DNA from: Lantana camara
Lineage: Eukaryota; Streptophyta; Magnoliopsida; Lamiales; Verbenaceae
Reading direction: 5' to 3'
Length of the DNA: 64,000 nt
Assembly (NCBI GenBank): GCA_037501455.1
Contig: CM074863.1
Location: 13,450,001-13,514,000, forward strand
Below the pieces are notes generated by a model, which saw nothing but the letters and a program-made list of their open reading frames with translations, was not told the DNA's origin and ran no database searches. Both the position numbers and the translations under genes were made by a program. This document shows positions 36,608 through 49,464 of the stretch, piece by piece (the stretch's first letter is position 1; the number at the start of each line of letters is the position of its first letter).

Positions 36608-36854
36608 TGGGGGGTTTTGAGAAAACTCCCCATGAGTTAAAAAATTTTGAGTTTGCTCCCCATTTTTAAATACATCATTTGGGATTTTAGATACACGATT
36701 CTGGGATTTAGATACATGATTTTTTTTCTTATATTTCAAATACATCATTTGGGGTTTTAGATACACGATTCTTGAGTTTTAATACATCATTTTTGAAAAT
36801 AGGGAGCTAAAAGAAATTTGACCCCCCAATTGGGGAGTTTTCTCAAATTCCCCG
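36608..36854. mobile_element. MITE, 247 bp, 8-bp target-site duplication
   Basis: Inverted ends of about 24 bp with a few mismatches (TGGGGGGTTTTGAGAAAAC and GTTTTCTCAAATTCCCCG) are flanked by TTCTATTA at 36600-36607 and 36855-36862. Inside, a segment with TACATCATTTGGG and TTAGATACACGATTC is repeated in tandem. No coding capacity; an 8-bp duplication suggests a hAT-type source. Confidence 0.8.
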
Positions 36855-36862
36855 TTCTATTA

Positions 36863-38784
36863 ACTATAATAAAATCAGAAAATTGGTAATTTTAGTTTAT
36901 AATGAGTTGTTTTTATAATTCTCTTATTAAAAAATTGGTAATTTTGTTTCTCACCATTTGTGAAATTTTCCTCGTTCTCAATCTCGTCTTCTTTATCCAA
37001 ATTTCTGGCTACCTGCGAAATACAATAATTAAATTAATTTGTTAATTACGAACAAACAAGAAAATCAAACGAGCACAAAAAGGGTTTTTCGTCTTGCTCA
37101 GTTCAAATTCTTATTTAAATGTGTTTATTATAATAGAAACGATTATTGTTTGAAAAAAAAATTGAAAAATAATTTCGATAGACTATACAAATTTGCATGA
37201 ATTAATTTATAAAAAATAATCTAGTAGTTCGAAAAAATAGTAAAAAATAAATTGTGAAGTATTTCTAACTTTTAGCAATTTTAGTTTAGGATAATCAAAA
37301 AATATTTTTTAAGTGATTTTTTTATCTGCACTTATAATTAGATAGGTTATAAATTCAAATCCTATTAGGGATAGTCGAAAAACCAACATTAATTTTATAA
37401 TAATTATATTTAAAAAATACTAGTTTAGTAGTTTAGGGTAAAAATAATATGTTATATATATATTTTTAATTTTAAGAAGAATGGTGGCCTGTTACGCTTG
37501 CTTTGTAGCTAACAATCTAAAAAGTGGGCCAATAAATGATGGCAAAAGTCATCATCAATCCAGTCTTTTTAGATTATCCTTAAACTGCTAATCATCCAAA
37601 CCCAAAACTATCATTATCACTAACCTTTCCGCAAATAGACCACTAATCACAATCCCAACAGTCATTAATATTTTTAATTACCACTAATCCACTTCTGTGA
37701 TCCAATATTAATTGCACCGAAACCGATGACGCCAACTAATCACTTCTTTTTACGCACAAGATTAAGGTTTTTGAGTGTGAAAACTCTGTTTCAACATTAT
37801 TTTGTACCATTTCTTTATTTCCACCTAATTACTTTAACTCCCATAATTATGACGCCTAAGTATATTCCCCCAACTGTGGGATCCCTTACCCTTAGGCCTT
37901 AGGCCTTAATTTTACCGTCCCATATTAATTGATTATTAAATTACTTATTATCTCAAAATATTTACACGGTTATTATCTAATCAATTAGCTTCTGAGCTAA
38001 GTTATACATCGTGCTTATTAAAAATTATTCATTTCATTTTTTATCATTCAATTAATCAAGTAATGATTAAAAATTCTATCCTACACACGATTCGATTGAA
38101 ATTTAATTAATTAAATGATAAGTAAGTATAATACAATTTTTAAACTACAGGCAAATTTTTTATTTTTAACTATATTGATTTGATGGAGATTTAGTTGGGT
38201 TAAAAGTTGTATTTATTTGATTGATCTTGTTTGACCATTTTTCATTTTTGTGAAAATTATGTGAAGTATGGTATTTAATGTAGGAATATTTTTAAAATTA
38301 TTATTTATATGTGTGGCGTTATGTCTGAAACTTATTTCCTCTTTTGTGGTCGTCTATTCACTCAAGTTTCTTATCCTATTGAATAATTTAACACTATATT
38401 CTAACATGAGATAAATAAAAAAATATATATCGTAGTTACTGAAGATGGCTTAGTTTAGTTAAAAAGTTGTATGTGGGGTGCAGGTGAGCCAATTGTAGGA
38501 GAAAACAGCCTTGAGGCATTAAGACATTAAACGCTGGACGCTCCGAGAAAAGCTCAGTCGAAGTCGCTTCTTTTCAACTCCCGAGGTTTCTCTCTCTCTC
38601 TCTCTCTCTCTAGATTGGAGCAGCACTGGTGGTAGTAGCCATTGTACGCCAGTGGCAACAACCTCCACTCTTGAAGGAAAGAAGATCCCACTCCTCTGCA
38701 CCACTCCACCTATACATACACTTTCCCTATATCTATCTACACATTCATGATCCTTCACTTCCCCTGACTCATTGCCGCCGGAAT
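36863..38784. other. intergenic DNA and bHLH79-like gene upstream region
   Basis: AT-rich up to about 38480, then more balanced, with a (TC)n run at about 38589-38611 in the likely 5' leader of the gene starting at 38785. No other gene was seen. Confidence 0.5.
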
Positions 38785-41297
38785 ATGGATCCACAAGGTG
38801 CCGCGGCGATGATGAACGACGGAGGAGTTTACAACTTCGCTGAGATCTGGCCTGCTTTCCAGATGAATGCCGCTGCGGCGTCCTATGGTATGGGCTTGGA
38901 TCCGATGGTGATGGACCAGAGATCGAATCATAGTCCCCCGAATCACAATTCCAGGAAGCGCCGCGACGAGGACGAGTCCGCCAAAGGCGGAGCTTCCACC
39001 AGCAACAGCAATGGCAACAGCAACAACAATGTTATGGTACTGTATCAACTCCGAACTTCACTTAATTTTTTCACAGCTGTACGTATTTCCGTAGTTATTA
39101 TAAGGAATCATGCCAATAGTTTGTTGTACTGTTAATCAGTCTTGGTATTTGATAATAAACTTACTTATGCTAGTTTACTGTTATCTGTAGACATGGTAAT
39201 TGTAGTTATGAAGCTTGGTTAGCTGATCCTTTCAAGCTGCAGGCGTAATTTTAGCTTTTGCCTATGATCTGTTTGATGTAATTCCTTGGCGTGTATGATG
39301 TCAATTAATGCCTGATACGTAGAAGAAATCTAGTTTTTCTCAATTTGATCCGAGTTTTGATATGTCGATTATTGTTGGTACTGAATCAGATTGAAGTTGA
39401 TAGTAAAAGGCTGAAGGCGAATGAGAATGGTGAGAATAAAGCAGAAGGTGAAGGGAATTCAGCCAAGGGAACTGAGGCAGCTGCAAAAGCAGCTGATCCT
39501 CCAAAGCAAGATTACATCCATGTGCGAGCCAGAAGAGGTCAAGCCACTGATAGCCACAGTTTAGCTGAAAGAGTAATGACAATGATCCAATTAGTCTTTT
39601 GTAAATATGTTATCGATGAGTTAATTAGTGGATGATGGCTCTTTATATTAACTGGTTTTTCTTGTTTCAACCCCTCTTGTGCAGGCTAGGAGAGAAAAGA
39701 TTAGTGAGAGGATGAAAATTCTCCAAGATTTAGTGCCTGGCTGTAATAAAGTGAGTGAATATTTTCACTTTATTGTCATTTTTGGAATTTTTAGCAATCT
39801 TGTTTATAAAAGGATGTCACAAAAGAAAATTGGACAGTCTCGTTTTCTTGTTTTTCATTAGATATAATATAAAGTAAATATTACCTAAGTTCCATTTGGA
39901 ATAAAGATCAAAATATTTGATCTTTTCTTTGAATTTAGAGTCTTGAGTCTAGCACAAGCTGAGTGCCATGGAAGGTTTTTGAGATCAGAAATGTAAATGG
40001 CCTTGCTTTAATCTTATTAATTGTTGTCTGAATTTCTTAAGAAACAAGAACTATTTAGTTCTCGATCTTTTATTTTTTGAACTCTTGGCTGTGGTTATTG
40101 ATTCTTCTTGATCTATTATCCGCACTATTTTAAATTTATGCAATCATTGAGACTGTTAATATATGCATGATTTTGGACATATCGTTGATATTCCACCCTT
40201 CATTGAATGAGAGTAATTCATCAACAAGGATACATCGGTCTGGTCAAAGTTCTAGAAAATTGAAAGCTGAAATTCATCATCAAACAGCTGCTTTCGTTCC
40301 TTATAAAGAGGATAGACTATTTGCTATTGATAAGGCTCTTGGAAGTGGTTTTGTTGTTTCCTGTATAAAAATCTGAGCATGAAAACTATAAATCCATCCT
40401 TCACCGAAAGGGAGAGAGGAAAAAAAACAATAAAATTACAATAAAGGCTTACCTTAAAATTGTCCTGCGGCTGGAATTTCTAATTCTGACTTCTGATGCA
40501 GAATGTGTTGACATAATATAGCACATCAAAAGCGAAAGAAAAGGGAAATATTTTCTCTTTCCTAGGCTGTTACTTCTATTACTTGTTTTACCGGTTGTTC
40601 AGTTAGTTTCTCATTCCTTTGATTAAGTCAAATCATTTTTGTTTCAGTACAGCACACTTTGCATTGTTCAGTTTTTTGTCTCTTGCAAGTAATATTTCCT
40701 GTTTTTTGCCTTTTGGAATAAAATTCTGAAATTTAGTACATATGTTTATGGAAAACCTAATTATAAGAAGGGATTGTATGCATTCAGGTTATTGGCAAAG
40801 CTTTGGTGCTTGATGAAATTATTAATTATATCCAGTCATTACAACGACAGGTCGAGGTAGTCTGCTGGCTCTCTCTTACTCTTTCTCTCTGCTATCTTCG
40901 CATGTGTGTCTATGTTTATTTTGTTGCTATATTTCTCTATCTGTGATCAGTCCACTTAAAATATCATCTAGTAACATTTGAATTGTATCACAGTTTTTGT
41001 CAATGAAGCTTGAAGCTGTCAATGCAAGAGTAGGAATTGATGGATATCCTTCAAAAGATGTAAGTGTTCAAATTACAAATATGACCCTCAACTGTCTGAA
41101 TCTGGTTGATCTCTCTTATTGCCTTGTTAACTGATCTCTTTCTCTCTCTCTCTCTTTTTGGTGGGCAGTTTGGTCAGCAAACTTTTGATGCGTCCGGCAT
41201 GGCCTTTGCTTCTCAAAGTACAAGGGAATATGCCCGAGGATCCTCACCAGAATGGCTACACATGCAGATTGGTGGTGGTTTTGAACGAACAACATGA
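38785..41297 (+). CDS. bHLH79: bHLH transcription factor, bHLH79 type
   Basis: Six exons: 38785-39036, 39390-39572, 39685-39750, 40788-40856, 40994-41059, 41169-41297, all in phase 0 with GT-AG borders; the product is 254 residues. The N-terminus ([13 protein letters not shown]) and C-terminus ([17 protein letters not shown]) match plant bHLH79 proteins. The basic region, [20 protein letters not shown] (about residues 128-147), has the His, Glu, Arg set that reads a G-box; helix 1 contains [20 protein letters not shown] and helix 2 [20 protein letters not shown], followed by a short leucine-rich stretch. Such factors act in the nucleus as dimers, and relatives of this clade (BEE, CIB, BPE) work in growth and hormone or light responses. 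The target genes of this one cannot be read from sequence. Confidence 0.93.
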
Positions 41298-41907
41298 CAA
41301 AACAATTGCCATAAATAAATAGCCAATAAGAGCTTGAGAAAAGCCGTGCTTCTTCCTCCGGTGAATGCAGAAACAGTATACAAATTTCTTCAATTTCCCT
41401 TCTTATAAGTGACGGACGAGTTTCAGGTATGTGTGTTGAAGCTTGTGTTGGAACAGTCCATTATCCTGTGTGGGAAGTCCTTTCGTTCCATATACGGGCT
41501 TCATTATTTTCGTCTATTAAAGATTCATAGAAATCAACAATCTTGTAAAATGCCTATTCTAGAGACTTCCAAATTCTAGTCGTTTGTCCCGTCTCTGTTA
41601 CTGCTGTTTGCAATAGGGGTGTAATACGAAGTTCATGGTTTGTTAAAATAAAAAAGTAAGTGTTGTTGTTACACATTTCCATTGTTGCATGAAACCTTGA
41701 TTATCTTTATACTTGATAGTTATGTATAACCATATGCAATCTTATAAACCAGATGGGATGAATGAGGAAAAACCCATATTATGATTAAAAAACTGCTCTG
41801 AAGTCACAAAAATTAAAACAACCTAAAGAGTGAACAAACTACCTCAAAACATGTCCAGCTAATGTCCTAAAATCGAGAAAAGAACATAATTCCTTGTAAG
41901 AATTTCC
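41298..41907. other. shared 3' region of two convergent genes
   Basis: The interval between the bHLH79-like stop and the stop of the minus-strand membrane protein. It holds the two 3' UTRs; nothing else was seen. Confidence 0.6.
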
Positions 41908-42678
41908 CTAGTTCTGTATTGTACAATTTGCTGGCCCTCCCTGAAGTGTGGTTGCATTGATGAAATTCATCTCAATCCAACCACAAATGACATAAATGTG
42001 GGCCCGTTCTTCGTACCATGCTGCGAGGCCCTCTCGCAGCATCCCGTCGTACTTCAGCTTGAAAAACAGAGGCTTATGCAAGGCCCGGCTCTCTCTCATG
42101 GCCGTCGGGACAAACGAAGCCGGGACAGAAACTGTTGACTTGTTTATACTTACATTAAACAGAATGCTGTTGCTTATGTCTAGAAAGAAATCCTGCGTCC
42201 TCGTCACCCATAGCAACTCATGGTCCAAGAAAATGGACAGAACAGACGTTTCGTGGTATATGCTTCTGTCGCCCTGGTTGCTGATGTTGAACATTGCCTC
42301 GCATTTTCCGCTCACCTGATCGGCTTCGGCCCGGAATTCGGTTATCGTTAGTGTCTTAAGAGAGAACCGGTGCTGGAATTGTTGGTCTGAGATGAGCTCT
42401 GTGTGCAAATATGGGAAGAATGCAAACATGACTAGGATTATGGAGAGGGTGACGAATGCTGTCATGAAAATACGGTCCCAATCAATAACCTGACAAGCGT
42501 TGTCCATTTGGAGGTTGAGGTCGTAGCAGAATTGTCTGAGTTCTGCTACGACGTCCGTCTCTCGAGCCCCTTCGGTGGTGGGGCCCGGAGCGGGGGTTGC
42601 GTCCTCCATCTCTAGGGTGCTCACCCTGTTGTACCCATCTGGGCGGGTCGATTGGGGTGGCGATGGGTCATCGTCCAT
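41908..42678 (-). CDS. single-pass membrane protein with glycosylated C-terminal domain, unknown function
   Basis: An intronless frame of 256 residues. An acidic, Pro-rich N-terminal part (1-65) is followed by one strongly hydrophobic segment (about 70-92, IFMTAFVTLSIILVMFAFFP) and a C-terminal domain of about 160 residues with five N-glycosylation sequons (NIS, NVS, NKS, NAT, NCT). This argues for a type II protein whose C-terminus faces the ER lumen or apoplast. The layout, and a domain rich in beta-prone stretches such as 'SILFNVSINKS', recall NDR1/HIN1-like (LEA_2) proteins, but the usual NPN motif is absent and the family call is weak. It converges with the bHLH79-like gene. Frame length, Met context and codon use support a real gene. 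Confidence 0.75.
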   Translation of the reverse strand: MDDDPSPPQSTRPDGYNRVSTLEMEDATPAPGPTTEGARETDVVAELRQFCYDLNLQMDNACQVIDWDRIFMTAFVTLSIILVMFAFFPYLHTELISDQQFQHRFSLKTLTITEFRAEADQVSGKCEAMFNISNQGDRSIYHETSVLSIFLDHELLWVTRTQDFFLDISNSILFNVSINKSTVSVPASFVPTAMRESRALHKPLFFKLKYDGMLREGLAAWYEERAHIYVICGWIEMNFINATTLQGGPANCTIQN

Positions 42679-44596
42679 GGTTCAAGGAAACAGAGGCAAC
42701 AAGGATGGTGGTGGGATAATTTCTTCTTTCTTTGTTTTTCCTGGATTCTTGGTGTGTAATTATGGTGGAAAGTTTTGGGCAGAGAATGCTTTTGGGAATC
42801 CCATATCAAGATTAAGCTGGAAGTGATGATCAGAGAATTTAGTATTTTGTTTTCGTAGGTTATCCTGTGCTGAATTCTGTCCAAGAAAAGTGGAAATGTT
42901 TAGACATGAGATATGATAGTCGGCCATTAGTCCAACCTCTCTTTCAACTATATTCACTCATCTATTTGTGTCTTTCCATGAGGACCATCCATCCATCTCA
43001 TAACGCGTCTAATATCAATGCCCCAAAATTTGATACCTTTTCTTTTATGCTTAATTCATATGGACACAACTCATTATATATTACACACATTTCACTATCC
43101 CTTAAATGCCCCAAAAGGCCATTACTTAGGGCTCTTATCATATTAAATGTTTACAAAAAGGGGATAGGAATTGATCAAGCTGCTACTCGTGACCTGTAAC
43201 ATTAAAATTACGTCTATATATTTAATATAAATATTTAAATTATTAAAAAATGATCTCTTATATTCACAGTCTTGCAGTAAAAGGTTGAATCCTTAACCTT
43301 AAGGACCCTCCACATCCCGATCCAACGAATCAAGTGGGAGGAGGTAAATCAGGTACTTAACGGCCCGTTAAGGGAGAGGTGTGTCTCCCACAAGTCTTGA
43401 TTTCGTTGTATCTTGACGACCTCAATTCATGGTACATATAGGAAAGATAGTTATATTAAATTTACTAATTAACTGCAGCAAAAGATTAGTTTGTACCCAA
43501 AGAGGCCCTCTTTTTCTTTAGAACCAAAGTGAGACATGATGATCCATTAGGGGCAGGGTGATTCTTTTAAGAAGTGTACTTATGTTCATGCAAAAATCGC
43601 AAGCTTTATACGATATATATTAAGCAGTACTTATTAATTGGGGCCTCCACTGCCACTTAACCCGCATAAAAGTAGCTTGCTTTTTCTTTTTCCATCAGAA
43701 TAAACTAACAAATAATTCATTATTCATGTTAAATCACCAGACAGAATCTTCTGATTAAATTTGTTTTAATTAATGGAGCTATATATTCTTGCTTTAATAC
43801 CCTAAATCGTATCCAATTTCCAATCACAAAGTTTGTTTGTACGAATCCATAAAAAGAGGACAAGATTTTATATCCACTTTCATGATTCTTTGCCTGTACC
43901 TACGTATTAGTATTAGTAGTCGAATAGGTTGGCCCATGTGATATAAATCGGAAATAAATACAAATTTAAAATTGGAGCTCTCAATCCGTTCAAGAGGATA
44001 CAAAAATAAGTATCAGATTATCTGTTCTACTTAACATGCATTTATAACACATACTAAAATGAGTATTATGGTATAACAATAACGAATAATGAAGTGTCAT
44101 ATTGATTGTTATGTTTGGATTAACGTTAATTATATACATTTTGATTTAAGATGATGTGAAAAAATTTCAAAACATGCAAATGGTAAACTGCTCAAATAAA
44201 TTAATTCCTTCAATCAAAAGAAAAGCACTCACACAAAATAAAAAAGAAAAACACTACTTAATTTGACTTATCTTTTCATTCTCGAAATTATATTTCTTGC
44301 GTATCATTATCGTGTCCCAGCCACTATCTGACATATCGGAATTTTTTTACTATCAATTATTGGACACTATTTGTCATGTGAGAATATTTAGGTGTATTAT
44401 GTATTCATATCGTGCTGTATCCGTATCCATTTATATATATATCGGACCCGAATTATTACCCAATTGGAACCCCACAGTAAGGCGACAACACTGTTTTAGC
44501 CTTTTAGGACATATATAATTTGTAACTAAGCTTTCAACTGAAGCCAATATTACAAGGTAAAAAGAAGCATTTGATTCTCCAACATAACTTAGCTTG

Positions 44597-44629
<33 letters not shown>

Positions 44630-46466
44630 TTGGTGAAAAGCTTGTTTATTAATGTTTCTACTATGTCATAATTAATATGGCGTGTATGGATTTGCAAATG
44701 TGCCTTGATTATGCTCTATTTATTGTGTCCTCATATGGAGGCTGATGTACTATATATTATGCACCGATATTTTTAAAAATATCATTTTATCATACTATAT
44801 TATATCGTGTATCATGTAAGACATTTCTCATTTGATAAATTTAAGAAAAAAAAATCGTATCATGACCATATCAATCTGTATAAGGTTAAATTCCCCTATT
44901 ATTCAAATCCATATATCCAGGTTGATATATATTCCTCAATCAAAATCAAGCCTCCACCACACACACATTTTGGTCATTGTCAATATATTCGACATTCCAT
45001 TCATTTCACAAAGCATTATCCTTCAGTATATATAGGAATTAGTTACAACTTACATGTACGCACCAACAAATTCATGAATATATATGTATGTATGGGCCAG
45101 GGCTGCAAGATCAGACTCTAAAGCATATTAATCATGTGGAAAAATCAATCTCATTTCTAGAAATGTGTGTAAGACTAAAGCACCGCCATTAATAGTCTAT
45201 TTTTCTTGTTGATCCATTTTATTTGGATTCGAGTAGAAAAACTAATTCCTTACCGATAATAATTATTTCATTACATAAAAATTTAAATACGAGATCTTCT
45301 AAATAAATTAGCATAACATTGAGTTATTTATAGACAACATTCTTGATTTGCTACATGCATGAACTGATTTGTCAAACTAAAAATTGCAATTAATGAATTG
45401 AATGAGATTTAATTTCCTCCACAACTAATTTGGTTACGTACTAATTAAATAAAGGAGCCATAGTTATCATTTATTACTAGCCTTATTCTTTCTGGCTTTA
45501 CTTTACGTAATAATTAAGGGTGTATTCTTCTTCTTCTTATTATTATTATTTTTAAGCTTGGCATACATCTTGTTGTTTGCCTTTGCAGTCAAGAATCAAG
45601 ATCTCCACAAAAGCTCCTAACAAGCAGCCAAAGACCAAGATATAGTAATGCATGCACTTTTGGCTCTTGACACACAATCATATAATAATAATATACATAT
45701 GTGTATGTGTGTGAGAGAGAATATATATATATATCCGTAGTACATTATCCACACTGGGTAATTCTAGCTTGAATTAGACTCAATCAAATTGTTGTAATAA
45801 GGGAACGAGTATTTTATACTTGTTGTGTGGTAAGTGAAAATTTTATGGGGAGTCACAAATCAAATAGTACATGTAATTCACTTGCCCTTTTAATTGATCG
45901 GTTTCGATCGAATCATTGAGTTAGTATCGAAAGTTTCATGTTGAAACGAATGTTAATGACACACAGGCCATGAAATTAATTATTAATGAGTGCGTGGGTA
46001 TAAATTTATATTAACACATAGTGATAGTACATTAATATTAATTGTGACTAATTATGATCAATAATACGTGTAAAAAAATAATTTGAGAACCCAAAGTACG
46101 TAAGGAATCATGCAAAAGTATGGTCGCATACTCTGCATGAAAATACACAATCAAAGCAAAAGTATTATATATAGTAGCTGCAAAGGAACCCCGAGTATAA
46201 AGCAAGGTCACGCTCCCATCTCACATTCATCAACCTCTCTCTCTCTCTGATCGATAAAGTAAACAGAATCCCTTCAACCTATAAAGAAAACCATCCTTGC
46301 TAGGCTGCTAGCCATGCAACAAATGAACACAATTTTGTGTTCAAGAAGCTGTGTCTAATTTTCCCAATTAGGTCGTCCTATTTCCTCTATTTTCCTACAC
46401 ATAGTTCGTGTCTTCAACAAGTGTATTGGTTATAGGGTTTAATTAGCTCAAATTTGGAGAGGAGAT
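42679..46466. other. AT-rich intergenic DNA and CLE gene upstream region
   Basis: No gene was recognised in about 3.8 kb. It contains a (TTA)n run at about 44598-44629 and many short TA runs. The last part, from about 46200, is the likely promoter and leader of the CLE gene, with (TC)n at about 46235-46249. Confidence 0.5.
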
Positions 46467-46701
46467 ATGAGTGGTGGTTGCAGGTTCTTGATCAGGGGGG
46501 TTTTCCGGCTAATTTTGTTGCTCGGAGTAGCTCTTTTGTTGATCGCTTGTCGTGAAACCGGAGAAATTAGGACGACGAATCATATGGATCAAGTGAGTAT
46601 GGGAAGAAGATCAGGAAAACATAGAGTTTTAAATTCCAAGTTTAAACTCAACAACATCAGCAGGAGAAGGGTTCCCAATGGACCTGACCCCATCCACAAT
46701 A

Positions 46702-46736
<35 letters not shown>

Positions 46737-47828
46737 GGGGTTTCTTCTTCTACAGAATATATGCATGCTTTATATGTTCATAAAATGTAAATGCAAATAA
46801 ATATATGTATTATATACGAATATATGAAAAATTCTATTGATGATCTTTGTGAGCCCTGGTGAGATCCAATCATAAGTAGAGTAGCTAGCTTAATGATCTA
46901 CTTAGAAAATTCACAATATAGTGTGTTTTGTTTATTTAATTTCCATCTTCTCGGTCCTTAAAAATTGAATGAAGAATTTGCAAATAACAAAAACGGTAGG
47001 ATGCATTCCAGTTCTTTTCGATTTTCAGATCGTAATGTTAGTTGATTATCAAACGTAAAACAATTCATTTTAGCTCGTTTTGGGCTTCTGTAATACCTGA
47101 CCTTTGAAACAAATCGAGCTGAGAAAAATAAAATTTAAAAGAAATAGAAAGCAGATCGAAGAGGAAAGGCTCTCTCCAACCCTAGCTACCATCACTTTAT
47201 CCTTTCTTCAATGTATTTACTATTTACTAAAGCTAATAATTTTAACATTTAATTTTTGGTATTTATTTCTGCCCTTTTGAGGGTTCCAACTTCCAACCTT
47301 TTTATGCAGCCTTTAATTTCTTTTCAGTGTTCTCTTTTTTACCCCCGTCCCTCTCCTTTATTGGTATACGTACTAACACTTTGCCTTTACAAAAAATTAG
47401 GTATCATAGCTTTACTTCTCATGCACTATTCCTGCTTTCTTAGTGGGAAATTCATGTACATATCTATTAAAATGTGAATCTTAAATATGCATACATATAT
47501 ATAATTTAGTGGTCCATAATTTTAGATTCTTATATCTGTGCGCGTCAAATCATCTGTACTTGATCTGATTTTGAGATTCTTCTGTTGTTTCACTTTATAT
47601 GTTCCAGTTTTTACAATTTGATCCATTATGTACTTATTGAGGGGCGTGGAAACATATAGTTTGAATGTAGGCCGGTTTTCGCATTTATTTTTAGTTTAAT
47701 TATTATATTGCTAATTAGTTATATAGGTGCTTGTGACCAAATTATAATATAAAGTGTAAGATGCTAATATATTCTTTAATTGGAACAGGAGAGCTGGGAA
47801 CTCTCATCAACCACCGGGCCAAGCTTAG
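46467..47828 (+). CDS. CLE25: CLE signalling peptide precursor, CLE25 type
   Basis: Exon 1 46467-46702, intron 46703-47788, exon 2 47789-47828; 91 residues. A hydrophobic signal peptide (about residues 8-28, LIRGVFRLILLLGVALLLIA) leads into a variable basic middle and the CLE peptide RVPNGPDPIHNR at residues 68-79, one residue different from the Arabidopsis CLE25 core RKVPNGPDPIHN. The final Arg codon of the peptide is split by the intron (AG|G), and exon 2 encodes a short RAGNSHQPPGQA tail. The intron begins with a (CT)n run. CLE peptides are secreted, trimmed and sensed by receptor kinases; CLE25 is known in phloem formation and dehydration signalling in Arabidopsis. CLE26 is the nearest alternative. 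Confidence 0.9.
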
Positions 47829-49464
47829 GCTTTGAGAAACTGCAAAGGAAAGTATAACACATGCTTCCTGGCTAAAATTCAGAATTATTAAGTCGGGCTT
47901 GTTCGATTTTTTCTTTTTTTTTTTTTAAATTTTATTTTATCTCAGCTACGAAATTTTGATATATATATATACAAGGAACTTGCTGGCATGCCTCGTTAGA
48001 AGATTTAGAGGAAAATATATATTGTTGAAATTGTTGTATAAAGCCTTAAAATTTCAACCTTGGTGCTTGTAATTAATTGTATTAATTTGTTTAATTATCC
48101 CGCAATTTTTTGTCCGATTGACATAACTCTTTCTCTACTTACGATTCCAATCTGACTCAAGTGCAGAATAAACCCTATTTATTAATATATAAAAGTTTGT
48201 AGCTAGCTCATATTTCCTGTTCATAGTATATGTCGCTAATAATATAATTGGCAAATATTTAAAATCTGTTGATATTGCTAATCCGTTAGTAATATGTACG
48301 TATATAATCTATATATATATATAATGATGTGGATAGTCCCAATAAATTTTTATTTTACTATGCAAGAAATCTCAAAATCATTAGACAAAAATCTCATTAA
48401 ATTTTACAACTCTTTAAATTAAAATTAGCGTGAAAATTTCAAAATCTTCTGTTATATAAATCTCAAAATTTGTTACTAAGAAATGTTTGAATTCAAAATC
48501 TAGAGATTTATATTAGTTTTAAAAAAATTCAAATTTAAATTACTAGGTTGATAAAAAAATTCAAAATTTTAAGTTACCGAACGTATAAGTCTCTACATTT
48601 GTTTCTCAAATTCTATTAAGTAGAATAATTTGAATTTTAAATCTAACCATATACTATGGAAATCTCAAATTCTATTATCACATAGATCCCTAATCTAATG
48701 CAGAAATCACTTTAAACTTCAATATATTAAAGCAAATAAATAATATTTTCAAATATTTAATGATTATCTAAAATTTTATGACTCTTTAAATTAAAACTAC
48801 CGTAAAAATCTCAATATCTTCTATCATATAAATCAAAAGTTGTTAGTAAGAAATGTTTGAATTTAAAATACAATTATTAATATTAAATCTAATTTAATCA
48901 ACTAAAATATTAAATATCTATAGGATAAGATTATTATGGTGCTATATATATATATATATAGGTGGGTGAAAAATCCTATATCATGTATCTCTCAAATTTA
49001 TAAAACCACTCTCTCATATTTATATATCTTCATAATCATCCAGAAGATATTCCTTTTTATGAATCAATATAAACCTTCATCTATCTATATGATTGATTCA
49101 AAAGAAACCCAACACTACCCAAAACAAGATTATGCAAAAAATGTAGATCAAATTGTTTTAATTTGGTTTTACGATAAAATTATGTTAAGTAATTCGACCA
49201 TGTGGTCAGCTATGAGGTCCATATTCCTCGACTATGAACAGATAAAAGGGATTCCTTTCTTGAATTGTTATCTTATTTACATTTTTTTATTAATTTCATA
49301 ATATATGCATCTTTTATATATATATTTATCAAATATCTTATTATTTTAAATGAAGGAAAGTGACAACAATTCCATAATTATTTGCTATTTCATCGAAGTT
49401 TGAAACGAACCTCGTTTATATCCTATCATAATTTATTTAGAAGTGCAAATGCCTTGAAGGAATG
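47829..49464. other. AT-rich intergenic DNA left of element E2
   Basis: No gene was recognised. A segment near 48360-48530 (AAATCTCA, AGAAATGTTTGAATT) is partly repeated near 48770-48870. The frame at 48936-49301 has no known domain. GAATG at 49460-49464 is the left copy of the target-site duplication of E2. Confidence 0.5.

Noticed and set aside
48936..49301. 121-residue frame before E2
   Set aside because: AT-rich and rich in Tyr/Ile, no recognisable domain; the segment beginning DSKETQHYPKQDY was considered as a gene fragment but nothing supports it.
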